A stretch of DNA of 64,000 nt from the NCBI GenBank assembly GCA_021773015.1, contig JAJFKW010000001.1, forward strand, positions 2,835,305 through 2,899,304, read 5' to 3'. The position numbers were made by a program, and so were the translations under genes. Below are positions 24,510 through 32,432 of the stretch, one piece after another. The stretch's first letter is position 1. Every line of letters starts with the position of its first letter. Source of the stretch: Woeseia sp. Lineage in GTDB: Bacteria > Pseudomonadota > Gammaproteobacteria > Steroidobacterales > Woeseiaceae. A model generated the notes under the pieces. That model did not search any database and had not been told where the DNA came from. It saw only the letters and a list, made by a program, of their open reading frames with translations.

Positions 24510-25412
24510 TCAGACTTCGAACGGAACATCAACCAATTGTTCGGACGCAGACCACAATTTGGCTGCGATGTCTTGATCATGTGATCTTTCGTTCGATGTC
24601 ACCTGCACCGGCGGTCCGCGCATCTCTAGAAATCCCTTTGGACCCCAAAAGCTCGCGGGCGCTGCTTCAGCATCTGTAGCGGCGCGTAATGTTGGCAGAG
24701 CGCCATCGAATTGGCTTTGCGCCAGAAAGCCATTGCCAAGCTTGCCCATGAAACTGGATCTCTGAAGATTGGTTGCTGCATATCCCGGATGAGCCGCCGT
24801 CACTCGCGTCGCCGAATCTGCCACGACTAGTCGTCGCTGCAGTTCGTAGGCAAACAGCAGGTTTGCAAGTTTACTTTGACCATAGGCCGGCCAACGACGA
24901 TAGGCTTTCTCGGCATTCAAGTTTTCGAAGTCGATTTTCCCCATTTTGTGCGCACTACTGCTGAGGACAACAATCCGGCCTCCGTCCTTTGCGTTGATGA
25001 GATCGACTAAGTGTGCCGTGAGTGCAAAGTGGCCGAGATGGTTGCAGCCAAATTGAAGCTCAAAGCCATCTGCAGTCTTCGAAAATGGTGGCACCATGAC
25101 GCCAGCATTATTGATAAGCACATCGAGCTCGCCGTGTTTCTCTCGATAACCGTCTGCGAAAGCTTTTATCGATGCCAGGTCCGCGAGGTCAATTAGCAAG
25201 AGGTCGACGGCTGCGTTTGGGTATTTGTGTAGCAACGTTTTGCGGGCTTCCTCACCACGGTCGGCGCTGCGGCAGGCGAGCGTAACGAATGCGCCCTTGC
25301 CGGCGAGCACTTGCGCCGCTTCAAAGCCTATGCCGCTATTCGCGCCCGTGACGACAATATGTTTGCCGCGCTGATCGGGGATATCCGCGACGCCCCAGTT
25401 GGTCGTATCCAT
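24510..25412 (-). CDS. Short-chain dehydrogenase (retinol dehydrogenase-like), 300 aa
   Basis: Classical SDR features appear in order: GANSGIGFE (cofactor Gly motif, about residues 22-30), CRS (NADP preference, adjacent Arg), NNAGVM near 100, the catalytic Ser in SSSAHK and YGQSK (Tyr-xxx-Lys) near 178. The extended C-terminus and the W.VADIPDQRGK opening resemble the RDH/protochlorophyllide reductase-like subfamily. It reduces or oxidises a small hydrophobic alcohol or ketone in the cytoplasm. No gene in the immediate neighbourhood fixes the substrate. No Shine-Dalgarno was seen before the ATG. Confidence 0.88.
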   Translation of the reverse strand: MDTTNWGVADIPDQRGKHIVVTGANSGIGFEAAQVLAGKGAFVTLACRSADRGEEARKTLLHKYPNAAVDLLLIDLADLASIKAFADGYREKHGELDVLINNAGVMVPPFSKTADGFELQFGCNHLGHFALTAHLVDLINAKDGGRIVVLSSSAHKMGKIDFENLNAEKAYRRWPAYGQSKLANLLFAYELQRRLVVADSATRVTAAHPGYAATNLQRSSFMGKLGNGFLAQSQFDGALPTLRAATDAEAAPASFWGPKGFLEMRGPPVQVTSNERSHDQDIAAKLWSASEQLVDVPFEV

Positions 25413-25666
25413 AGGGCACTAGTCTAGCATTCGCTAGTTGGCTTAATACCATTGCACAGCGACCAGATTAACGTGGCCTAGAACGTCAAAAGCATCGCTG
25501 CAAGATGCCACTCTTACGATGGCATGATAAACGCCACCATTGTCTTGAGTGATACCTCAAATTTGTAGGAGCGCCCACCAGACGCGATATTGTGTACGGA
25601 TCTACCAATCGCGGCATTCTGTCCTGCGCAAACGCCGATGACGTGTCAAAAAATCAGTTGGTGCTT

Positions 25667-26167
25667 CTATTTAGTGGGTTTTGCACAATTGTTGTGTGCT
25701 TCACAAGACGTCAATACAGTGGGCCAGTTTTCGTCGCCGCGATTGATGGATCCTGGCTTATCCTTCGCCCATTTTTTGTAGGTTCTGCGATTGAAATTCA
25801 AATAGAGCTTGTCATCGATGATTTCCCACACATCCGGCTTCACCGACTTGGTGAAATTGTGAGAAACGGCGAACGCACAGTATCCGCCATATTGCGGCGC
25901 ATATTTCTCAGGATCAGCAATGAACAGTTCGCGGTTCTCAGCGCTCGCGAATTTCCAAGTTGCACCCATGTATTCGTAAGCGTACTCATCTGTACCGTAG
26001 ACGGCTTTGTCGCCGGGCTGAAGCGAGAAATAGGCAACAGGGTCGGCGCCACGAATTGCACCACGCTTGTTGGCGAATATGTCCGGGTCTGCGGCACTCG
26101 CTGAAAGCGCGCCAATTAGTAGGCCGGCGGCGATAACGCAACGTACGCGCCATAGATAGTTCTGCAT
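25667..26167 (-). CDS. Secreted YHS-domain protein (first of two)
   Basis: The frame has several upstream in-frame starts, but GGAG six bases before the ATG at 26167 (MQNYLWRVRC) marks the likely one. It has a signal peptide and then the YHS layout: AIRGADPVAYF, a W.FAS.ENRELF core, YGGYCAFAVS and LYLNFNRR..KKW. YHS domains bind metals or thiols through conserved residues and are often found with copper or toxic-metal handling. There is no metal-transport gene next to it. A paralogue of similar layout lies at 57519. Confidence 0.85.
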   Translation of the reverse strand: MQNYLWRVRCVIAAGLLIGALSASAADPDIFANKRGAIRGADPVAYFSLQPGDKAVYGTDEYAYEYMGATWKFASAENRELFIADPEKYAPQYGGYCAFAVSHNFTKSVKPDVWEIIDDKLYLNFNRRTYKKWAKDKPGSINRGDENWPTVLTSCEAHNNCAKPTK

Positions 26168-26340
26168 ATTCCTCTCCATTGTGTCTGTTCGTTCCAATCG
26201 AAACATTCTCGCTGCTAATACAGACCTGGACATACGCAGGAATATTACTCTACCCGTTGGTAAATTCGCCTTTGTTGTATGTGCGTAAAAACCGCTGCGC
26301 TATTATTGATCGGCCCGACTCCATCGAAGTTGACCACTAC

Positions 26341-26871
26341 TTAGAACTGGTCGCCGGGCTGTTCAATACATGACGTCGTTGGGTTTCTTGCGGGTCGACC
26401 GCCAATAAGATCGTTAACTTGATAAAGCCAGCAGTCCTGAAATACAGAGCAATAACAGATTCGCAATTCGATGTTCTTGCTTGCATGCCACGCTGCCGTC
26501 GAATTGTGCGTATAGGCAACGATAGCTGATGCATCACCTGGCGACATGACATTGCCAGTCAGCATTGACTGACGGAAGTGCTTGGCGTTGTCTCCAAGCG
26601 CTTCACCGAAGACTTGATCCCAGCTTGTCATTGATTGACCCGCTACGAAAACGTCCAGGTCGTGAATGACGGCGGGGCCGATACCTTTGTTGGCGACCGA
26701 TATGCTGAATTCGTCATCTGAATAGCTGGTCCAGTGCTCGACAATGGGCCATACCGCAACACGTTGCTCTTGGCGCTGAAGGTAGGCCTCATAGACGGAG
26801 ACTGTCAATGCGGAGATACTGACAATTCCGGCGGCAATCGCGGTCGCCATGCTGGCATCTAACTTTTTCAT
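26341..26871 (-). CDS. Membrane-anchored protein of unknown function, 176 aa
   Basis: A TTG at 26889 could extend it, but the ATG at 26871 (MKKLDASMATAI) is a better start. It has one N-terminal membrane helix (about 6-27, ATAIAAGIVSISALTVSVYE), a polar linker rich in Gln/Arg and a small extracytoplasmic domain with a conserved-looking beta pattern (VANKGIGPAVIHDLDVFV). Two cysteine pairs near the C-terminus (IRCYC... and ..CIEQ) may form disulfides. No family recognised. It is not in an obvious operon. Confidence 0.55.
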   Translation of the reverse strand: MKKLDASMATAIAAGIVSISALTVSVYEAYLQRQEQRVAVWPIVEHWTSYSDDEFSISVANKGIGPAVIHDLDVFVAGQSMTSWDQVFGEALGDNAKHFRQSMLTGNVMSPGDASAIVAYTHNSTAAWHASKNIELRICYCSVFQDCWLYQVNDLIGGRPARNPTTSCIEQPGDQF

Positions 26872-27036
26872 CCGGATCGTTTGTTCCAAGCACCAATGGG
26901 TTGCCTATTTAGATGCCTTCGCGCGTCAAAGCGTTTGGATTTACTTCGTTTCGTGGCCGTTATGCTCAAAACTAACAAATGATCGGCTTACAAAAGGACG
27001 TATTACTGCGTTTGGTTGTACGTGTAGACTTATGCA

Positions 27037-28260
27037 ATGACATCTAGTCCTATAGAAAAACAGTCCGGCGTACTTGATGCTGTACGCGAATTTATGCGCC
27101 TCGAATCTGCCGCCGGGCTTCTCCTTTTAGTATCCGCAGTGGTTGCAATGATCATCGCGAATTCTCCTATTTCCGCCTATTACGATGCGCTGCTTGACAC
27201 GCCGGTCGCGGTCCAAGTTGGCAATCTATCTATCGACAAGCCGCTTCTGCTGTGGGTTAACGATGGATTGATGGCGGTATTCTTCTTTCTTGTCGGTCTT
27301 GAGATCAAACGCGAAGTCTTGGAGGGCGAACTGTCGTCCGTTTCGCAGGTTGTATTACCGGGACTCGGTGCCATCGGCGGCATGTTGGTGCCGGCCGGTC
27401 TATATGCATGGCTAAATTGGGGTGATGCTGCGGCGATGGACGGATGGGCGATACCGGTTGCAACGGACATCGCGTTTGCGCTCGGATTGTTGAGCGTGTT
27501 TGGGAGGCGGGTGCCAACCAGCTTAAAAGTGTTTCTGCTAACGCTTGCAATATTCGACGATTTGGCGGCAATTATTATTATTGCCATTTTCTATTCTGGT
27601 GACTTGTCCTTAAGTGCGTTGTTAACAGGTCTTGTCGCACTAACCGTCGCAGTATTTATGAATCGCTGCGGTGTGACGCGCGTGTCGGCCTACATCTTGC
27701 TGGGCATCATCTTGTGGGTTGCTGTTTTGAAATCCGGTGTGCACGCGACGTTGGCCGGTGTATTAATTGCCTTTTGTATCCCGATAAGCGCACCCAACAA
27801 ACGGTCACCGTTACGGGAGTTGGAACACGACCTACATGGACCGGTTGCTTTCGCGATCTTACCGATCTTCGCGTTTGCAAATGCCGGGCTTTCATTTTCT
27901 GGTATGTCCGTAGCAGATTTATTGCATCCGGTAACACTCGGTGTCAGCGTAGGCTTGGTTGTCGGCAAGCCGCTGGGTGTGCTGCTATTCGTCGGTTTGG
28001 GTGTTGCGTTGAAGTTTGCGAAACTGCCGCAGGGCGCCAATTGGGGATCCGTTGTCGGTGTTTCGTTCGCCTGCGGCATTGGCTTTACGATGAGTCTTTT
28101 CATCGCAGGTCTCGCATTCGAACATGGGAGCACCGAGTATTTCAGTGGTGACAGACTTGGTGTGCTCGTTGGCTCGATCGTTTCAGCTCTGGCGGCTTAC
28201 GGAATCTTGCAATTCAGTTTGCCGAAGAGCGCTAGCGAAGAAGGTCAGAGTACGAACTGA
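27037..28260 (+). CDS. nhaA: Na+/H+ antiporter NhaA
   Basis: 407 residues with about 12 hydrophobic segments and the NhaA core GWAIPVATDIAFALGLLSVFGRRVP, then FDDLAA, which contains the equivalents of the E. coli Asp133 and Asp163/164 (the paired carboxylates of the cation/proton binding site). It exchanges two protons for one sodium across the inner membrane and protects against sodium and alkali stress. Its start is ATG at 27037 without a strong RBS. It is not in an operon with either neighbour. A second, unrelated antiporter (NhaC-type) is present at 39387. Confidence 0.95.
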   Translation: MTSSPIEKQSGVLDAVREFMRLESAAGLLLLVSAVVAMIIANSPISAYYDALLDTPVAVQVGNLSIDKPLLLWVNDGLMAVFFFLVGLEIKREVLEGELSSVSQVVLPGLGAIGGMLVPAGLYAWLNWGDAAAMDGWAIPVATDIAFALGLLSVFGRRVPTSLKVFLLTLAIFDDLAAIIIIAIFYSGDLSLSALLTGLVALTVAVFMNRCGVTRVSAYILLGIILWVAVLKSGVHATLAGVLIAFCIPISAPNKRSPLRELEHDLHGPVAFAILPIFAFANAGLSFSGMSVADLLHPVTLGVSVGLVVGKPLGVLLFVGLGVALKFAKLPQGANWGSVVGVSFACGIGFTMSLFIAGLAFEHGSTEYFSGDRLGVLVGSIVSALAAYGILQFSLPKSASEEGQSTN

Positions 28261-28275
28261 TTCTTGATGATTGCT

Positions 28276-28317
28276 GTAAGTCAAGAAGCGAGGGGGAGTG
28301 ATCGAAATTTGACTTAC
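28276..28317. other. Inverted repeat between convergent genes
   Basis: GTAAGTCAA (28276-28284) and TTGACTTAC (28309-28317) are exact 9-base arms around 24 bases, between the nhaA stop and the DUF3570 stop. The stem is AT-rich and lacks a T-run, so it is a weak terminator at best or simply chance. Confidence 0.3.
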
Positions 28318-28380
28318 CTGCCGCCCGTTCTCAGGCACATTTCAGCTGTTCGTACTCCGACCATAAATTGTTTACCGTAA

Positions 28381-29694
28381 TCACAAATCGAAGCTATACC
28401 CAAAATTGAAAATTACGGCATCGAAGCCAGGGTAAAGGTCCTGCTCGTTTTGGATTCCAACAATCTGATTGGCGGGGATGTCACCGTCTTGCGTGTAGTA
28501 CTCAAGTCGTAATGAGACATCGTTGCCGCCATCAGTTTTCCAGCCATACTTAGCGCCTATTGTCACCGCGTCAAATTCCGCTAAGCGATAGTCCGCAGAC
28601 GCATACGTTGGCAATGGCACCCCATCCAACAGGCTACTCTGAAAGAACTCTGCTTCCGATTGCGTATAATAGCGAACATGCGGTTCAATATAGGCGCGAT
28701 CGCCGATCGGGAAGCGAATTTTGGCGTCCAAAGTATGCGAATCGATTTCCCAATCGTCTGTCATAAATCGATACGAAATATCTAATACCTTGCCGCTCAT
28801 GAAGTACTTGCCTTGAGTAAACAGGCTGTGTTTAGTCCGAGAATCTGGGCGTCCTTCGTAGCGAAATACGTGCGATGGTCCCTCCAATCCCGGTGCCGGA
28901 GTCCTCGCTGCCGTCGTACCCGTTAGCGGGTCGATGACGCTCAATATTTTGTAGGGGTCAGATAAGTAACCGCTAGAATCGCTGAACGAATAATTTACTT
29001 GCACCAGAAAGTTCTCATTAACGACCTGTGTTACGCCCAGCAGCAGGTCAACAACATCTTTGGATTCGTCACCAGTTCTGTTGGACAGGTCGCCAATGTC
29101 GAGCATTGTGGTCAATGCTACTGGCGTGCCGCCTTCCGGATCCATGTCATCCTTAGCGAATGCGACGCCAAGGCTGACGGTTGTATTACGTTTGTTGAAA
29201 TCTCTGGAGAGTCCAAAATTGGCACCAATGTGAGTGTAGTCATACTCGCTGGAGAACGTTACGCCGGCAGTTCCGGTAAATAAACGGCCCAGCGGTTGCT
29301 GCCAACCAACGGAGAGTGCGTAGCGAGTGTCCAAAAACGTGTCGTCTAATGGAAATTCACCTGGCGCGACGTCAAATATCTGCCTCCCGGACGGACGCGT
29401 AAACGTTTGTACGGTGTCGGTCGGTGTCGCGCCAATCGGTGATGAGCCCGTGAGCGAATCGACAACAAGATTCAGGCTTAACGATTTGTCGTCGACGAAA
29501 AAACGACGGGCTGCAAGTGTCAAACTAACGTCTTGAACACGGTCATCATTTTCACCGTAGTACAATAACGCGGTATCAAAATCCCATTCAGACTCCTCTT
29601 GCGCGAGAACCGAAGACAAGGAGGAAGTGCCAAGCAACGCACAAGTTGCCGTGGCGAGTGATTTGGCGATTGGCTTTTTGTTTTCTTTGGTCAA
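28381..29694 (-). CDS. DUF3570 outer-membrane beta-barrel protein
   Basis: A signal peptide (to about residue 31, SVLAQEE) precedes about 400 residues of alternating hydrophobic/polar strands with a C-terminal aromatic (FNFGYSFDL), the usual outer-membrane barrel ending. The opening WDFDTALLYYGENDDRVQ and the long strand-rich body match the DUF3570 family. These are usually encoded with DUF4266 lipoproteins and thioredoxin-like proteins, exactly as here. The start is TTG at 29694. The function of the family is not established; a porin or export role is the usual guess. Confidence 0.85.
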   Translation of the reverse strand: MTKENKKPIAKSLATATCALLGTSSLSSVLAQEESEWDFDTALLYYGENDDRVQDVSLTLAARRFFVDDKSLSLNLVVDSLTGSSPIGATPTDTVQTFTRPSGRQIFDVAPGEFPLDDTFLDTRYALSVGWQQPLGRLFTGTAGVTFSSEYDYTHIGANFGLSRDFNKRNTTVSLGVAFAKDDMDPEGGTPVALTTMLDIGDLSNRTGDESKDVVDLLLGVTQVVNENFLVQVNYSFSDSSGYLSDPYKILSVIDPLTGTTAARTPAPGLEGPSHVFRYEGRPDSRTKHSLFTQGKYFMSGKVLDISYRFMTDDWEIDSHTLDAKIRFPIGDRAYIEPHVRYYTQSEAEFFQSSLLDGVPLPTYASADYRLAEFDAVTIGAKYGWKTDGGNDVSLRLEYYTQDGDIPANQIVGIQNEQDLYPGFDAVIFNFGYSFDL

Positions 29695-29782
29695 AATAAT
29701 ACTCTCAATAAGTTGTGCGTAGATTTAGATTCTAAATCACGCAAAAGCGCGCCCAAAAAATGCAGATTCATTTTTCAAGCGG

Positions 29783-30007
29783 CTAATTGCAGCCACAACC
29801 GCCACCGCCGAATCCTCTGCCGCCGCTGGTCGCCTCTTTGCTGAAGTAAATGTGGTCATCGAGACCGGCCTCGATAGGGTCTGTTACCAGTTGCATTTCC
29901 TCTTTGGCAAGCACATCGCGCTCCCAGGGCTCAACGCCGAGCGATGTGCAAGCGCCTAGTGCGTGAAGCAGGAAAATTGCGGCAGCGGTAAGTAGTGCTT
30001 TTTTCAT
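29783..30007 (-). CDS. DUF4266 small lipoprotein
   Basis: 74 residues: signal peptide with lipobox LLHALGAC (Cys19), then the conserved EPWERDVLAKEEM motif and the Gly/Cys tail (GGGGCGCN) of DUF4266. The C-terminal CGC motif resembles a metal or flavin-linked site and is the hallmark of the family. It lies between the TlpA-like and DUF3570 genes and probably forms a complex with the barrel. In related genomes this group often also has an ApbE-type flavin transferase, which is absent here. Confidence 0.9.
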   Translation of the reverse strand: MKKALLTAAAIFLLHALGACTSLGVEPWERDVLAKEEMQLVTDPIEAGLDDHIYFSKEATSGGRGFGGGGCGCN

Positions 30008-30030
30008 TTCCTTTGATCCTTGAACGATAC

Positions 30031-30516
30031 TTATTTTATTTGAGCGGCAGATTCGATATTTGCCATTTCCAGCGCCGAGATAATAACCGCCTCGTATTCA
30101 TCAATTCGTTTTTCCTTAAAGCCCAAGTGTTTTGCGACTAACTCACCGTCGCGGTTAAAAACGAAAGAGCTTGGCATCGCAATGAGCCCAAATTGCCGGG
30201 CAACCACGCCATCCTGATCGTAGTGCACTTCGAATGTTGCGGGGTAGTCGGCAAGAAACGACTCGGCAGCGGCTCGTTCTGCGTCTTCGTTAAATGCAAT
30301 AATGACCAATCCGTCCTTTCCATGACGTTCCTGGAGCTCGTTCATCCACGGAAATGAACGTCGGCAGGGAACACACCAGGAGGCCCAAAAATCGACGATC
30401 ACCACCTTGCCGGCGTAGTTGGAAATGTCGAATTCGCCCGTTGAATCAGCCTTTGCTACGACAAAAGTGGTTGATAAAAGTAATAAGATACAAAGTGTTA
30501 TGCTTTTTCTGATCAA
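30031..30516 (-). CDS. TlpA-like thioredoxin-fold oxidoreductase
   Basis: The frame extends upstream to 30624, but the real start is the TTG at 30516, because AAGGGAAG stands just before it and a Sec signal peptide then begins (LIRKSITLCILLLLSTTFVVA). The mature part is a TlpA/ResA-type thioredoxin fold with the redox site WASWCVPC, a cis-Pro in AMPSSFVFNRDG, and DNA-level spacing to DUF4266 of 23 nt. It would keep thiols reduced in the periplasm, plausibly those of the DUF4266 CGC motif. Alternative roles in cytochrome maturation lack support here. Confidence 0.85.
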   Translation of the reverse strand: MIRKSITLCILLLLSTTFVVAKADSTGEFDISNYAGKVVIVDFWASWCVPCRRSFPWMNELQERHGKDGLVIIAFNEDAERAAAESFLADYPATFEVHYDQDGVVARQFGLIAMPSSFVFNRDGELVAKHLGFKEKRIDEYEAVIISALEMANIESAAQIK

Positions 30517-30694
30517 GTGACTTCCCTTGTCTTTGTGGCTGTCCAGATTCGGCTCCGAGCTAGCTTCTATTCGGCATTCCGGGGTTAGAGGGCTGTCCGA
30601 GCAAAATCCTTCGCCAAATATCAAATTAATTTCGAAGGATTATTGGCAGAATATCATCTAACTTGCATACGACCGGGTTCGATATGAGCAGCTC

Positions 30695-31306
30695 ATGCAA
30701 TACAGTCAGCTAGAAACTGACCGGAATTTGGCGCGTCGAGTTGCCAATGGTAACTCGGAAGCGTTTGACGAATTCTTCCGAGAATACTTTCCGCGATTGT
30801 TTCGTTTCACGCTAGCACGAGTTGATGGTGACGAGAGCCTCGCAGAGGAAGTTGTTCAACGAACGATGTGTATCGTCATTCGAAAGATGTCGAGCTATCG
30901 TGGCGAAGCGGCGTTGTTCACATGGTTGTGTGGGATATGCAGAAATGAGCTCGCGGGGTATTTCCGCAAGCATGGCGTCGATCAGAAATCGTCAGTGCCG
31001 TTTGAAGACATTCCGGAAATCCGCGAAGCTCTGGAATCTGTCGCTGCTGGCGGGCTGACGCCGGAGCAGTCGCAGTCGTCTGAAGAGCTTGCCAGATTCG
31101 TTCGCGTCACACTTGAACATTTACCGCACAAATACGCGTCCGCATTGGAAATGAAATACATCCGCGGATTTTCAGTGGATGAAATCGGCGACGAGCTGAA
31201 TCTCAGCAGCAAGGCGGCGGAATCGGTACTAAGTCGCGCGCGCGTGTCGTTCAAAGAGGGCTTCCGGTCCTTGTGGGACTTTGATTCAAATTTTTTGCTT
31301 AAGTGA
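30695..31306 (+). CDS. ECF sigma factor, RpoE/FecI-like
   Basis: 203 residues with region 2 (DEFFREYFPRLFRFTLARV and the R-rich promoter-recognition RK...YRGEAALFTWL) and region 4 (LPHKYASALEMKYIRGFSVDEIGDEL and SSKAAESVLSRARVSF). A short Ser/Glu linker separates the domains. The FecR protein lies 33 nt downstream and a TonB-dependent receptor follows, the arrangement of iron- or ligand-starvation sigma systems. The genes are divergent from the TlpA/DUF4266/DUF3570 trio, which it may co-regulate. The target promoters are not visible. Confidence 0.9.
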   Translation: MQYSQLETDRNLARRVANGNSEAFDEFFREYFPRLFRFTLARVDGDESLAEEVVQRTMCIVIRKMSSYRGEAALFTWLCGICRNELAGYFRKHGVDQKSSVPFEDIPEIREALESVAAGGLTPEQSQSSEELARFVRVTLEHLPHKYASALEMKYIRGFSVDEIGDELNLSSKAAESVLSRARVSFKEGFRSLWDFDSNFLLK

Positions 31307-31339
31307 TACTGCCCGTAACTACGCAATTCGAAATTAACG

Positions 31340-32341
31340 ATGACAGATAGCCCAATCAATAGAGAAAGTGAAATGCAGCAGAGCGATAGCGATTCGGAAG
31401 ACCAGCTGAAAACGCTTATGAATCTTGCGGGTCCGCGTGCAGAGATTTCTGACGACATCGAGCAGCGCGTCTACGGCGCGGTTCGTGGTGAGTGGCAGCG
31501 CGCCAGCGCTCCGACAGTGCGCAAATTACGTTTTGCAACATGGGCGGTGCCTATGGCGCTGGCAGCCAGTCTGGTGATTGCTGTTTTTGTTGGCAACTCC
31601 GAGCAAACATCGGGTGGTTTATCGGTCGGCACCGTTGTACGCATGGCGGGCGTGACGGCCGATAGTGGGATCTCCGTAGGTGATGTTGTCAAGACAGGCG
31701 ATATTTTGGAAACAGTTGACGGGCAGGGCCTGAGCATTGCTCTGCGTGACGCCGTTTCACTGCGTGTTGCCGGAAATTCTGTTGTCCGAATTGACGCGGC
31801 GGATGAGATAACGTTGATTGCGGGTCAAACCTATGTCGACTCCGGCGCCAGCATTTATCCGCAGAATGCCATCACTGTGCACACATTGGGTGGCAGCGCC
31901 ACCGACATCGGGACGCAATTTTCGGTTGGCTACGACCTGGAGACGATGGGTGTTGCGGTGCGTGAGGGCAGAGTCGATATTTCGAATCAGAAATCGAAGT
32001 TCAGCGTGCTGGCTGGTGAGCAGGTAACGGTCATGCAAAATGGCCTTGTTGAAACCGGAGAAATCGGCGTAACGGATTCCGCGTGGGATTGGGCGATTTC
32101 ACTGGCGCCACCGTTTGACACAGACCGCCGGTCACTGCTCGATTTCCTGAAATGGGCCTCCAGAGAGACTGGTAAGTCGCTCGAATTCAAGTCGGATGAG
32201 GTCCGTATGTCGGCAATGGCGTCAAGGCTCAACGCTCCTATCGACGGTCTATCCGTGGAGGCTGCGATATCGGACGTATTTAGGACGGTACCGCGATACA
32301 GCTACGTCATTGGCGAAAACAGCATTACGATTAGTAAATAG
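31340..32341 (+). CDS. FecR-type sigma regulator
   Basis: 333 residues. The N-terminal 65 are cytoplasmic and would bind the sigma factor. One membrane helix follows (about 70-86, WAVPMALAASLVIAVFVGN), then a FecR periplasmic domain with the VRTGDILETVDGQGLSIALRDAVSLRV type pattern. The C-terminal region (GTQFSVGYDL and AVREGRVDIS, then a domain that can contact the receptor STN domain) fits FecR. It senses the state of the TonB receptor and controls the sigma factor. No kinase or other activity is visible. Confidence 0.88.
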   Translation: MTDSPINRESEMQQSDSDSEDQLKTLMNLAGPRAEISDDIEQRVYGAVRGEWQRASAPTVRKLRFATWAVPMALAASLVIAVFVGNSEQTSGGLSVGTVVRMAGVTADSGISVGDVVKTGDILETVDGQGLSIALRDAVSLRVAGNSVVRIDAADEITLIAGQTYVDSGASIYPQNAITVHTLGGSATDIGTQFSVGYDLETMGVAVREGRVDISNQKSKFSVLAGEQVTVMQNGLVETGEIGVTDSAWDWAISLAPPFDTDRRSLLDFLKWASRETGKSLEFKSDEVRMSAMASRLNAPIDGLSVEAAISDVFRTVPRYSYVIGENSITISK

Positions 32342-32432
32342 TCACAGCTTGACGGTTGAATCAGCAGTCAATCTGACATCGATTACAAAGTCTTTCTAGT
32401 CGATCCTCGGTCTTATGCCTTAGAATTTCCCC

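Noticed and set aside
25505-25525. ATGCCA/TGGCAT short hairpin upstream of the SDR
   Set aside because: Six-base arms around nine bases with no U-run or neighbouring gene end on either strand; expected by chance.
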